A stretch of 8,855 nucleotides of DNA from an uncultured Treponema sp. (GCA_937892225.1 CALAUH010000154.1:1-8855); one strand, 5' to 3'; positions 1 to 5,232 are shown, counted from the first letter of the stretch. Program-made: numbers and translations. The notes: generated by a model from the sequence alone, not told the origin.

Positions 1-342
1 ATCGATGATTCATTCCAAAAAGCAATGTTCAATCATATTGATTCTAGAGGTTTTACTGATGTTGAAGTTTACAAAAGAGCAAGAATTGATAGAAAATTAT
101 TTTCTAAGATAAGATCAAATGTAAATTATAAACCAAGCAAAAAGACTGCTATTTGTATTTGTTTTGCTTTGATGCTTAATTTAGATGACACATTAGATTT
201 ATTAGGTAAAGCTGGATTTACTTTATCAAATTCATCTAAAAGTGATTTAATAGTTAAATATTTTATAGAAAAAGAAGAATATAACTTGGATGTTTTAAAT
301 ATGGTTCTTTACGAATATAATGAACCTATTCTTTATTATTAA
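1..342 (+). CDS. C-terminal fragment of a protein with an HTH-like tail domain (5' truncated by window)
   Basis: The reading frame is open from base 1 to the TAA at 340-342. The first ATG (25) is probably internal, because the eight codons before it (IDDSFQKA) continue the domain's usual pattern, where an 'LDESF' stretch precedes 'IDxKGMTDVEVYKRANIDRKLFSKIRS'. The visible 113 residues contain VEVYKRARIDRKLFSKIRSN, then YKPSKKTAICICFALMLNLD and LLGKAGFTLS. In many Firmicutes and some spirochaetes this all-helical, XRE-like domain closes proteins with different front ends (macrodomain, vWA, others). The N-terminal partner, and so the function, lies outside the window. DNA binding is possible but unproven. 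The codons are more AT-rich than those of the methyltransferase downstream. The gene ends 64 bases before the methyltransferase on the same strand, so a link to the restriction locus is only positional. The domain resemblance is from memory. Confidence 0.75.
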   Translation: MDDSFQKAMFNHIDSRGFTDVEVYKRARIDRKLFSKIRSNVNYKPSKKTAICICFALMLNLDDTLDLLGKAGFTLSNSSKSDLIVKYFIEKEEYNLDVLNMVLYEYNEPILYY

Positions 343-353
343 AAAAATAAAAT

Positions 354-370
354 GTCGCAAGAGATGCGAC
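354..370. repeat. Inverted repeat overlapping the -35 region of the methyltransferase promoter
   Basis: GTCGCA (354-359) and TGCGAC (365-370) form a perfect 6-bp inverted repeat around AGAGA. It lies where the -35 box of the promoter at 389-397 would be. No T-run follows on the + strand, so it is not a normal terminator for the upstream gene. On the - strand it is followed by a T-rich run, but no - strand gene needs ending here. An operator for methyltransferase autoregulation is a reasonable guess, not shown. Confidence 0.4.
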
Positions 371-388
371 CAAATGCATAAATTAATT

Positions 389-397
389 TGATATAAT
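389..397 (+). promoter_or_regulatory. Extended -10 promoter of the methyltransferase gene
   Basis: TGATATAAT is a perfect extended -10 (TGn plus TATAAT). No good -35 box stands 16-18 bases upstream. That fits an extended -10 promoter, or one whose -35 area serves as an operator (inverted repeat 354-370). The ATG begins nine bases after the hexamer, so the transcript would have almost no leader. Confidence 0.7.
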
Positions 398-406
398 GTT
401 TATTAT

Positions 407-1609
407 ATGGAAAAGACTGTCTGTGAACTTTTTGCTGGTGTTGGTGGATTCCGACTCGGCCTTGAAAAATCATCAAAAGAATGGAAAACTGTTTTCTTCT
501 CTCAATGGGAACCTGGGAAATCAAAACAGTGGGCACATGATTGTTATGTTGCTCATTTTGGTGATATTAACGAAAACACAGGCATCGACATTTCTCTCGT
601 AGATAAAAACACAATCGACAGTCACAATCTTCTTGTTGGTGGATTTCCTTGTCAGGATTACTCTGTAGCACATTCATTAAATGGTGAAAAAGGAATTGAA
701 GGAAAAAAAGGTGTTCTCTGGTGGCAGATTAGAGATATTCTTATTGCAAAACAGGCTCCTTTTGTTCTTCTTGAAAATGTTGACCGTTTATTGAAATCTC
801 CGTCAAAACAGCGTGGCCGTGATTTCGGTATCATTCTTGCATGCCTTGCAGAACTTGGTTATTCAGTTGAATGGCGTGTATTAAATGCTGCTGAATATGG
901 CAACGCACAGAGACGAAGAAGAACTTATATTTTTGCTTATAAAAATACAACAAAATATGCTGCATCTGTAAAAGACTTTCCTGCTGGAACAATCATCCAA
1001 AAGGAAGGATTCTTTGCAAAAACATTTCCTCTTGTTGCAATGGAAAACTTTCATGACTGCGTAATTGATTATTCCGATATTCAGAAAATTTCTGATTCGT
1101 TTGCTTTTGCTTTTGATAATTCAGGTTTCATGAAAGATGGTCATATCTATACTGCAAAAACAACTCCAAAACTAGAGAAACCAATCATCCTCAGATGTAT
1201 TGCAGAATCAAATGCTGCCGAAGAATTCTATATCACTGAAGATAAGTTACCTAAATGGCAATATCTTAAAGGTGCAAAGAAAATTGAACGTGTCGCAAAA
1301 ACAGGATTTGCATACACTTTCAGCGAAGGTCCTGTAGCATTCCCAGATTCTCTGGATTTACCAGCTCGTACAATGCTCACTTCCGAGGCTACAGTAAACC
1401 GCAGTTCTCATGTAATTGAAGATCCTGCAAATGGAAGACTTCGCTTGATTACTCCACTTGAAGCTGAACGCATCCAAGGATTCGAAGACAACTGGACAAA
1501 CACAGGTATGCCACAGAAATTCAGATATTTCTGTATGGGAAATGCTCTTGTAGTTCCACTTGTTACTCGAATGGGAAATACTCTTAATAAAATCTTTGAA
1601 AACGAATAA
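407..1609 (+). CDS. C5-cytosine DNA methyltransferase of a type II R-M system (M.Sau3AI-like)
   Basis: This 400-residue enzyme transfers a methyl group from S-adenosylmethionine to C5 of cytosine in its target DNA and so protects the host from the endonuclease encoded next door. All main family motifs are visible: motif I FAGVGG (9-14, cofactor loop), motif IV GGFPCQ with catalytic Cys82, motif VI ENV (123-125), motif VIII QRRRR (168-172), an IX-like region (ARTMLTSEATVNR, then RLITPLEAERIQGF) and motif X GNALVVPLV near 378-386. The variable target-recognition region falls at about 200-330. Length is normal for a monospecific Dcm-type enzyme. Specificity is inferred as GATC, modified on the C, only from the Sau3AI-type partner. 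The gene is intact. No Shine-Dalgarno sequence precedes the ATG, and a -10 box sits nine bases upstream, so translation may be leaderless. The stop lies 35 bases before the endonuclease start. Confidence 0.95.
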   Translation: MEKTVCELFAGVGGFRLGLEKSSKEWKTVFFSQWEPGKSKQWAHDCYVAHFGDINENTGIDISLVDKNTIDSHNLLVGGFPCQDYSVAHSLNGEKGIEGKKGVLWWQIRDILIAKQAPFVLLENVDRLLKSPSKQRGRDFGIILACLAELGYSVEWRVLNAAEYGNAQRRRRTYIFAYKNTTKYAASVKDFPAGTIIQKEGFFAKTFPLVAMENFHDCVIDYSDIQKISDSFAFAFDNSGFMKDGHIYTAKTTPKLEKPIILRCIAESNAAEEFYITEDKLPKWQYLKGAKKIERVAKTGFAYTFSEGPVAFPDSLDLPARTMLTSEATVNRSSHVIEDPANGRLRLITPLEAERIQGFEDNWTNTGMPQKFRYFCMGNALVVPLVTRMGNTLNKIFENE

Positions 1610-1638
1610 TTACAAATCGATTAAAATAGTCCGATAAT
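1610..1638 (+). promoter_or_regulatory. Candidate weak promoter of the endonuclease gene
   Basis: GATAAT (1633-1638) is a 5/6 match to the -10 consensus. It lies in the 35-base gap after the methyltransferase stop and ends six bases before the endonuclease ATG (1645). TTACAA (1610-1615) stands 17 bases upstream but is a poor -35. There is no TGn extension, so it should be weaker than the methyltransferase promoter. Transcription from here would begin at or next to the ATG. Confidence 0.4.
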
Positions 1639-1644
1639 ACACTT

Positions 1645-3051
1645 ATGAGTGATTTGTTATACAATGAAGAAAGTATTCCATCTATTGTTGAATACGCACA
1701 GAGACTAGAAAACAAAACTATCGATGAAGTCAATTTTGAACAAAGTTCATATAAAGGCGTTGCATCACCGACAAAAGTCTATGTTGTTGAAGGCAAAAAG
1801 ACTAAAGGTGGTTTTGGACAATATCTTGAAACAGCTTATTTCGGAAAGGAAGCTGATAATAAATCACAGCCAGATTTCCCTGCTGCAAAACTCGAATTAA
1901 AGGCATCTCCATTAAAAACACTTTCTAACTTTGAAGTAAAAGTAAAAGAACGACTTGTTTTAAATCATTTCACATTCAACGATTTAGATAAAGAAGTTTT
2001 TGATACATCTCATTTTAGATATAAGAATGACAATCTTCTCCTTGTTTTCTATCATTATGATAAAGAACAAGAGTATGGGAAAATGAAAGTTCAACTTGCT
2101 GATTTATGGCAGTGTCTCAAAGAAGATGAAGTCCAAATTCGTGCAGACTGGCAAACAATTGTTGATAAAATCCGTGCTGGAAAAGCTCATGAAATTTCTG
2201 AAGGTGATACATTGTATCTTGGAGCTTGTACAAAAGGAGCAACTAAAGATACTAACTGGCAGGTTCAGCCACATTCTGACATCAAAGCACAGGGAAGAGC
2301 TTTCTGTTTCAAACTTGGATATATCAATCATATTTATCAAATTCTAACACAACGAAAAGAACATCGTCAGATTTTAGAAACTAGAATTCTTTCAGGAAAT
2401 GAAACCTTTATTGAAAAGATTAATTCTATTTTTGCTCCATACATCGGGAAATCTGCAGAAGAAATTTGTAAAATGAGAAATGAAAATTACAATCCTGCCG
2501 ATAAAAGCCGCTATGCAAATATTTCACGAAGAATTATGGGGTTCAATAAAGACCTTACAAACCTTTATGAATTCAATGCTGCTGATATTCAATTCAAAAC
2601 AATACGTGTAGAACCAAATGGAAAATGCAAAGAATCAATGTCATTCAAGAATGTTGATTATTGCGAAATCGTAGATGAAGAATGGGAAGACAGCTATTTC
2701 TACAATGCAATAACAAGTAAGTTTATTATTGTTCTTTTCAAACGAGACGAAGGCCAAGAGGAATACTATTTAGACAAAGTTATTGATTGGCAAGTTCCAG
2801 TTGAAGATTATCATTATTTTGAAGAAGTCTGGACTGATACAAGAAATAAAGTTGCTGCAGGTGATTATGAACACTTTATGAAGATTTCAGATAACCCAGC
2901 TTCACATATTCGTCCAAAGGGTAAGAATAATAATGATTTGATGTATACACCTCAGGACACAATGGAAAAGAAGAAATGTTTCTGGATTAATCAGACTTAT
3001 GTTCAGGAAAAAATATTGGATAAAGTATATAAGGAAAAAAGAAATGATTAA
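1645..3051 (+). CDS. Sau3AI-family type II restriction endonuclease (MutH-like fold)
   Basis: This 468-residue protein is close to the usual length of Sau3AI-type enzymes. These consist of an N-terminal catalytic MutH-like domain and a related, non-catalytic C-terminal domain that binds DNA. The catalytic pattern of the MutH/Sau3AI group is visible: GGFGQYLE (56-62, Glu62), PDF (Asp77) and LELKA (Glu84 and Lys86), matching the Glu / Asp / Glu-x-Lys metal site. The segment near 190-235, with YLGACTKG and a later QPHSDIKAQGRAFCFK, resembles the linker and start of the second domain in Sau3AI relatives. Known family members cleave before the G of GATC. The reading frame is uninterrupted, so the enzyme is likely active. 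No ribosome binding site precedes the ATG. It runs in the same direction as the methyltransferase and overlaps the next small gene by eight bases. Family assignment is firm; GATC specificity is inferred. Confidence 0.92.
   Translation: MSDLLYNEESIPSIVEYAQRLENKTIDEVNFEQSSYKGVASPTKVYVVEGKKTKGGFGQYLETAYFGKEADNKSQPDFPAAKLELKASPLKTLSNFEVKVKERLVLNHFTFNDLDKEVFDTSHFRYKNDNLLLVFYHYDKEQEYGKMKVQLADLWQCLKEDEVQIRADWQTIVDKIRAGKAHEISEGDTLYLGACTKGATKDTNWQVQPHSDIKAQGRAFCFKLGYINHIYQILTQRKEHRQILETRILSGNETFIEKINSIFAPYIGKSAEEICKMRNENYNPADKSRYANISRRIMGFNKDLTNLYEFNAADIQFKTIRVEPNGKCKESMSFKNVDYCEIVDEEWEDSYFYNAITSKFIIVLFKRDEGQEEYYLDKVIDWQVPVEDYHYFEEVWTDTRNKVAAGDYEHFMKISDNPASHIRPKGKNNNDLMYTPQDTMEKKKCFWINQTYVQEKILDKVYKEKRND
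3031..3035 (+). promoter_or_regulatory. Ribosome binding site that sets the start of the 88-residue gene
   Basis: AAGGA lies inside the end of the endonuclease gene, eight bases before the ATG at 3044. It supports that ATG over the in-frame upstream ATG at 2999, which has no such site and would lie wholly inside the endonuclease. Confidence 0.65.
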
Positions 3052-3310
3052 CATAGACGAACTAAACAAAACCTGGTCCACCATAATTAAGAACCAGGAC
3101 CGTAATAATGACACCCAGTCAATAAACTTCATCACAGCAATTCAACATGGAAAAGCAATCGTAAGTGATGTTACTCCATCAGAATTACTTCAAATGGATA
3201 TCGATAACGTAAAGAAAGTAGCAAAGATTAATGAACTTTTTGATATGATTTCTGATGCACAGGATAAGGCTTTTGGTGATATTGTAAAGAAGGCTCTAAA
3301 AAAGAATTAG
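3044..3310 (+). CDS. Small helical protein coupled to the endonuclease, function unknown
   Basis: I do not recognise this 88-residue protein. It begins MINIDELNKTWSTIIKNQ and is predicted by eye to be mostly helical, with a Lys-rich end (DIVKKALKKN). It has no signal peptide, membrane segment, Cys or His cluster, or clear helix-turn-helix. The start overlaps the endonuclease stop by eight bases (ATG 3044, stop 3049-3051) and has its own AAGGA, so the two are probably translationally coupled and made together. That context suggests an accessory part in restriction, for example control of the nuclease, a subunit, or protection. It does not look like a classical C protein, which would normally precede the endonuclease and carry an HTH. 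The in-frame ATG at 2999 would add 15 residues copied from an endonuclease overlap and is rejected. Confidence 0.75.
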   Translation: MINIDELNKTWSTIIKNQDRNNDTQSINFITAIQHGKAIVSDVTPSELLQMDIDNVKKVAKINELFDMISDAQDKAFGDIVKKALKKN

Positions 3311-3342
3311 TTTCTTCTATTATATAAATATATTTCTGTTAC

Positions 3343-3359
3343 TCGGGAAAAATCCCCGA
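3343..3359 (+). other. Short GC hairpin downstream of the R-M locus
   Basis: TCGGG (3343-3347) and CCCGA (3355-3359) form a 5-bp stem with a 7-base loop, 33 bases after the small gene. No T-run follows, so it is at best a weak or factor-dependent terminator or an mRNA 3' end stabiliser. Confidence 0.3.
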
Positions 3360-3368
3360 CTATCGAAC

Positions 3369-3421
3369 TTTGGTAGAAAAAACAGGTAGAAAAAAGTATT
3401 TTTGGTTATAGTTTGGTATAG
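3369..3421 (+). repeat. Cluster of short direct repeats upstream of the tRNA promoter
   Basis: GGTAGAAAAAA occurs at 3372-3382 and again at 3385-3395, a 13-base period. TTTGGTTATAG (3401-3411) is followed directly by TTTGGTATAG (3412-3421), and the first repeat is itself preceded by CTTT. All share a (TT)TGGTA core. The cluster ends nine bases before the -35 box at 3430. It could be protein-binding sites, such as arm-type recombinase sites or an upstream activator. Function is unknown. Confidence 0.4.
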
Positions 3422-3429
3422 CATTTTGC

Positions 3430-3458
3430 TTGACCTAAACCCGAAAACATCATAAAAT
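3430..3458 (+). promoter_or_regulatory. Strong sigma70-type promoter for the tRNA-like unit
   Basis: TTGACC (3430-3435, 5/6) and TAAAAT (3453-3458, 5/6) are separated by exactly 17 bases. The predicted start near 3465 lies about 16 bases before the tRNA-like sequence. It is one of the best -35/-10 pairs in the window, consistent with a stable RNA promoter. Confidence 0.7.
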
Positions 3459-3480
3459 TTAATTAAATTATCGTTAAATA

Positions 3481-3559
3481 AGAATAGGTAGAGCGTGGTG
3501 TAGTTCTCAAAGGTCTCCTCATAACCCGGAGGCCGCAGGTTCGAGTCCTGCCCCCGCTA
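3481..3559 (+). pseudogene. Decayed tRNA (CAU anticodon, initiator-Met-like), 3' half intact
   Basis: The 3' half is a textbook tRNA: anticodon loop CTCATAA with CAT at 3520-3522, 3' anticodon strand CCCGG (3525-3529), T stem GCAGG and CCTGC (3535-3539 and 3547-3551) around loop TTCGAGT, acceptor strand CCCCGCT (3552-3558) and A73 (3559). There is no encoded CCA. The CTCATAACCCG core resembles bacterial initiator tRNA. The 5' half does not fold. The five bases before the anticodon loop (GTCTC) cannot pair with CCCGG, and no proper D arm forms. The best 5' acceptor, AGCGTGG at 3492-3498, has a mismatch and leaves a tRNA about five bases too short. GGTAGAGC (3487-3494) looks like a D-arm remnant of an initiator tRNA. 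A good promoter and terminator still flank it, so the RNA may be made. It could be an old att scar or a tRNA-derived small RNA. Confidence 0.7.
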
Positions 3560-3571
3560 AAATAAACAAAA

Positions 3572-3604
3572 AAAGCACTTACGAGAGTAAGTGCTTTAAT
3601 TTTT
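3572..3604 (+). terminator. Strong intrinsic terminator after the tRNA-like unit
   Basis: AAAGCACTTAC (3572-3582) and GTAAGTGCTTT (3587-3597) form a perfect 11-bp stem closed by a GAGA tetraloop and followed by AATTTTT. It ends the unit that starts from the promoter at 3430-3458. A-rich sequence before the stem could allow some activity on the - strand too. Confidence 0.85.
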
Positions 3605-3633
3605 AACAATAGATGTAATTTTAAAATAACATA

Positions 3634-3784
3634 GCAGGACTCGATCCATAGTGAACGGTCCTAAAAAAGGCGAGCAGTGGCGCAGCGTTTTTTAGGAAAC
3701 TTTGCCAGGGACGGCAAAGTTAGTGAACGCAGGCGCCGTGGAAGGAGCAGACAGGACGTCTGCGACTGTAACGGCGAGTCCTGC
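3634..3784. repeat. Multi-arm inverted-repeat element closed by tRNA T-arm sequence
   Basis: An outer stem GCAGGACT (3634-3641) with AGTCCTGC (3777-3784) encloses three arms. Arm 1 is TCCTAAAAAA (3659-3668) with TTTTTTAGGA (3688-3697). Arm 2 is AACTTTGCC (3698-3706) with GGCAAAGTT (3713-3721). Arm 3 is CGCCGT (3734-3739) with ACGGCG (3771-3776), and it contains an inner hairpin GCAGAC (3747-3752) with GTCTGC (3758-3763). TAGTGAACG occurs twice (3649-3657 and 3721-3729). All stems are perfect, and the result is a cloverleaf-like fold of about 150 nt. It is far more GC-rich than its surroundings. It may be a structured RNA or a small non-autonomous mobile or dispersed repeat. The outer stem sequence is the tRNA T-arm segment that recurs at 3542. 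Confidence 0.6.
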
Positions 3785-3792
3785 CCCCGCTA
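3775..3792 (+). repeat. Second copy of the tRNA 3' end (18-bp direct repeat)
   Basis: CGAGTCCTGCCCCCGCTA here repeats exactly the sequence at 3542-3559, the T loop to A73 of the decayed tRNA. A third, inverted 10-base copy (GCAGGACTCG) lies at 3634-3643. Direct copies of a tRNA 3' end 233 bases apart are typical of attachment-site duplications, though no integrase gene is in the window. Confidence 0.6.
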
Positions 3793-3800
3793 TACATTAG

Positions 3801-3838
3801 GGGCTGTCTAAAAAGAATGGACAGCCCTGATTATTTTT
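3801..3838 (+). terminator. Intrinsic terminator after the second tRNA-end copy
   Basis: GGGCTGTC (3801-3808) and GACAGCCC (3820-3827) form a perfect 8-bp stem, followed by TGATTATTTTT. It stands nine bases after the second tRNA 3' end, the usual place for a tRNA gene terminator. Confidence 0.75.
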
Positions 3839-3878
3839 AACAAAAAAAATTTGTGTTATTTTAATTACCTTTCTAATT

Positions 3879-4090
3879 ATGAATATCATCAGAAGACTTC
3901 TAACTCTGCCAGGTTTTGTACTTGCAAATGATCAAGCCTGGTATGTTGTAGTTTCTATTATAATGTATCCTCTATTCTATTTTACTTTTAAATACTGTAA
4001 AATAGAAAAGGTGCACTACTTGTCGTAATGATTGTTTCTCTTATTCAGGCGCTCTATTTATTATCAGCTGTCGGAATCATAAATCCTTAA
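3879..4090 (+). pseudogene. Possible small membrane protein split by a frameshift
   Basis: An ATG at 3879 opens a 49-codon frame (MNIIRRLLTLPGFVLANDQ, then a hydrophobic stretch with WYVVVSIIMYPLFYFTF) that stops at 4026-4028. A second frame begins at 4028 in the overlapping TAATG and reads MIVSLIQALYLLSAVGIINP before its stop at 4088-4090. Joined by a -1 shift they would give a protein of about 69 residues with two membrane segments and a positively charged N-terminus. Either this is a broken gene, or two short coupled frames. There is no clear ribosome binding site before 3879 and no family I recognise. The region could also be chance open frames in AT-rich intergenic DNA. Confidence 0.4.
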
Positions 4091-4120
4091 GCAACAATGT
4101 TAATGTGTGTCAAAAAAATC

Positions 4121-4164
4121 AAAATACTATATAAATTATCTCATAATAATTTATATAGTATTTT
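4121..4164. repeat. Perfect 19-bp AT-rich palindrome upstream of the lipoprotein promoter
   Basis: The 19 bases at 4121-4139 are exactly complementary to 4146-4164 around the 6-base spacer CTCATA. The arms are almost pure A/T (AAAATACTATATAAATTAT). The + strand side continues ATTTGTC rather than a clean T-run. It may act as a two-way terminator separating the tRNA region from the lipoprotein genes, or as a binding site. It ends two bases before the -35 box at 4167. Confidence 0.6.
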
Positions 4165-4166
4165 AT

Positions 4167-4195
4167 TTGTCTAATTAAATCTTACATGTTAGAAT
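4167..4195 (+). promoter_or_regulatory. Extended -10 promoter of the first repeat lipoprotein
   Basis: TTGTCT (4167-4172) and TAGAAT (4190-4195) are 17 bases apart, with TGT directly before the -10 (4187-4189). The predicted start near 4202 leaves a leader of about 23 bases containing AAGGAG (4213-4218), six bases before the ATG. Confidence 0.6.
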
Positions 4196-4224
4196 AAACT
4201 AATAAATATTTTAAGGAGTTAAAT

Positions 4225-5232
4225 ATGATTAAACAGTTAAAAAAATCATTAATTTTGTTTATACTTTTTTCTATTTTATCAGGATGTTCAAACACACCTG
4301 CAAAAACTGAAGAACCAATTATTGAGCCTGAACCAACCTATATTACTTTTACAGGTTCCGACACTTTTTCTTTATCAACAAAAAATGAAAGTATTACATG
4401 GGATGGTTGTTTATTTTATTCAACAGATTTGGAAGATTGGCATATTTGGGAAGGAACCTCTATAACTTGTGGAGATGATAAAAAAATCTATCTTAGAGGT
4501 TTATGTAATACAACAATTACAGCTGGAACTAATTCCTTTGTATTAACAGATACAGTATCTATTAGCTGTACTGGTAATCTTATGAATCTTTTAGACTTTG
4601 ACAAAGTACAAAATAATAAAAAAATAAAAATTAATGAATTTTGTTTTAAAAAATTATTTTATGAATGCTACTATAATTTAATAGAAGCTCCAGATATTAT
4701 AACTAATGAATTACCAGATAGTTGTTGTTCAGAAATGTATGCTTTCTGTTATAACTTAACAAAACCTTCTAAGATTACTGCTGATACATTAGGAAGAGAC
4801 TGTTTTTCTCTAATGTATTCTTCTTGTAGTACATTAGAAACACCTCCAGAATTACCTGCAACAAATCTTAACACCTATTGTTATTCACAAATGTTTGAAT
4901 CTTGTTTCGCTCTTAAAGAAACTCCAAAATTACCTGCAAGTAAATTAGCATCTTATTGTTATTCTAATATGTTTGGTAATTGTCGTGCATTAACAAAAAT
5001 AAACACAATTTCTGCGTCTGAATTAGCTGACTATTGTTTTAATAAAATGTTTCAAGGTTGTGAAAATTTAAAAGTATATGAATCAAAACCTGATGGTATA
5101 GATTGCTATGAATGGACATGTCCAAATAATCCAAAGAATTGTACTAATTGTTTTGAAAAAATGTTTTATTATACAGCTGGATCATTTACTGATAATCCTG
5201 TTCCGGGAACTACATATTATATTGCTAAATAA
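4225..5232 (+). CDS. Cys-rich BspA-like repeat lipoprotein (longer paralogue)
   Basis: This is a 335-residue predicted surface or periplasmic lipoprotein. A KKSLILFILFSI signal helix leads to lipobox LSGC with Cys21 as the lipidation site. Residues 40-120 form a beta-rich front part with WDGCLFYSTDLEDWHIW (59-75) and RGLCNTTIT. Residues 140-314 carry repeats of the C[YF]xxM[FY]xxC type starting at Cys140, 167, 193, 219, 245 and 271, a period of about 26 residues, plus a degenerate last unit at 309. Each of the first six has a second Cys exactly eight residues on. The middle units also contain LPAxxL. The end, GSFTDNPVPGTTYYI, is a common terminus of this family. These proteins occur in host-associated Treponema and Bacteroidetes and belong to the leucine-rich BspA-like group, often linked to adhesion. 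That role is inferred here. The start is set by AAGGAG six bases upstream. The next gene is a shorter paralogue. Confidence 0.88.
   Translation: MIKQLKKSLILFILFSILSGCSNTPAKTEEPIIEPEPTYITFTGSDTFSLSTKNESITWDGCLFYSTDLEDWHIWEGTSITCGDDKKIYLRGLCNTTITAGTNSFVLTDTVSISCTGNLMNLLDFDKVQNNKKIKINEFCFKKLFYECYYNLIEAPDIITNELPDSCCSEMYAFCYNLTKPSKITADTLGRDCFSLMYSSCSTLETPPELPATNLNTYCYSQMFESCFALKETPKLPASKLASYCYSNMFGNCRALTKINTISASELADYCFNKMFQGCENLKVYESKPDGIDCYEWTCPNNPKNCTNCFEKMFYYTAGSFTDNPVPGTTYYIAK

Noticed and set aside
354..370. Terminator for the upstream partial gene
   Set aside because: No T-run follows on the + strand. The stem lies over the next promoter, so an operator is more likely.
2104..2340. Antisense open frame within the nuclease gene
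   Set aside because: It mirrors a well-supported family member in another frame and has no recognisable content. The same holds for the open frames at 339-536, 6242-6571, 6724-6933 and 8274-8468.
2999..3043. Longer N-terminus for the 88-residue protein
   Set aside because: The added codons lie entirely in another frame of the nuclease gene and lack a ribosome binding site; the ATG at 3044 has AAGGA at the right distance.
3369..3421. CRISPR-like array
   Set aside because: The repeats are 10-11 bases with almost no spacers and no cas genes are present.
3481..3559. An intact functional tRNA-Met
   Set aside because: The 5' anticodon strand and D arm do not pair, the acceptor has a mismatch, and the molecule is about five bases too short, so only the 3' half is sound.
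3311..4224. Confident integrative element with attL and attR
   Set aside because: tRNA-end duplications are present, but there is no integrase, excisionase or other mobility gene in the window, so only a scar can be claimed.
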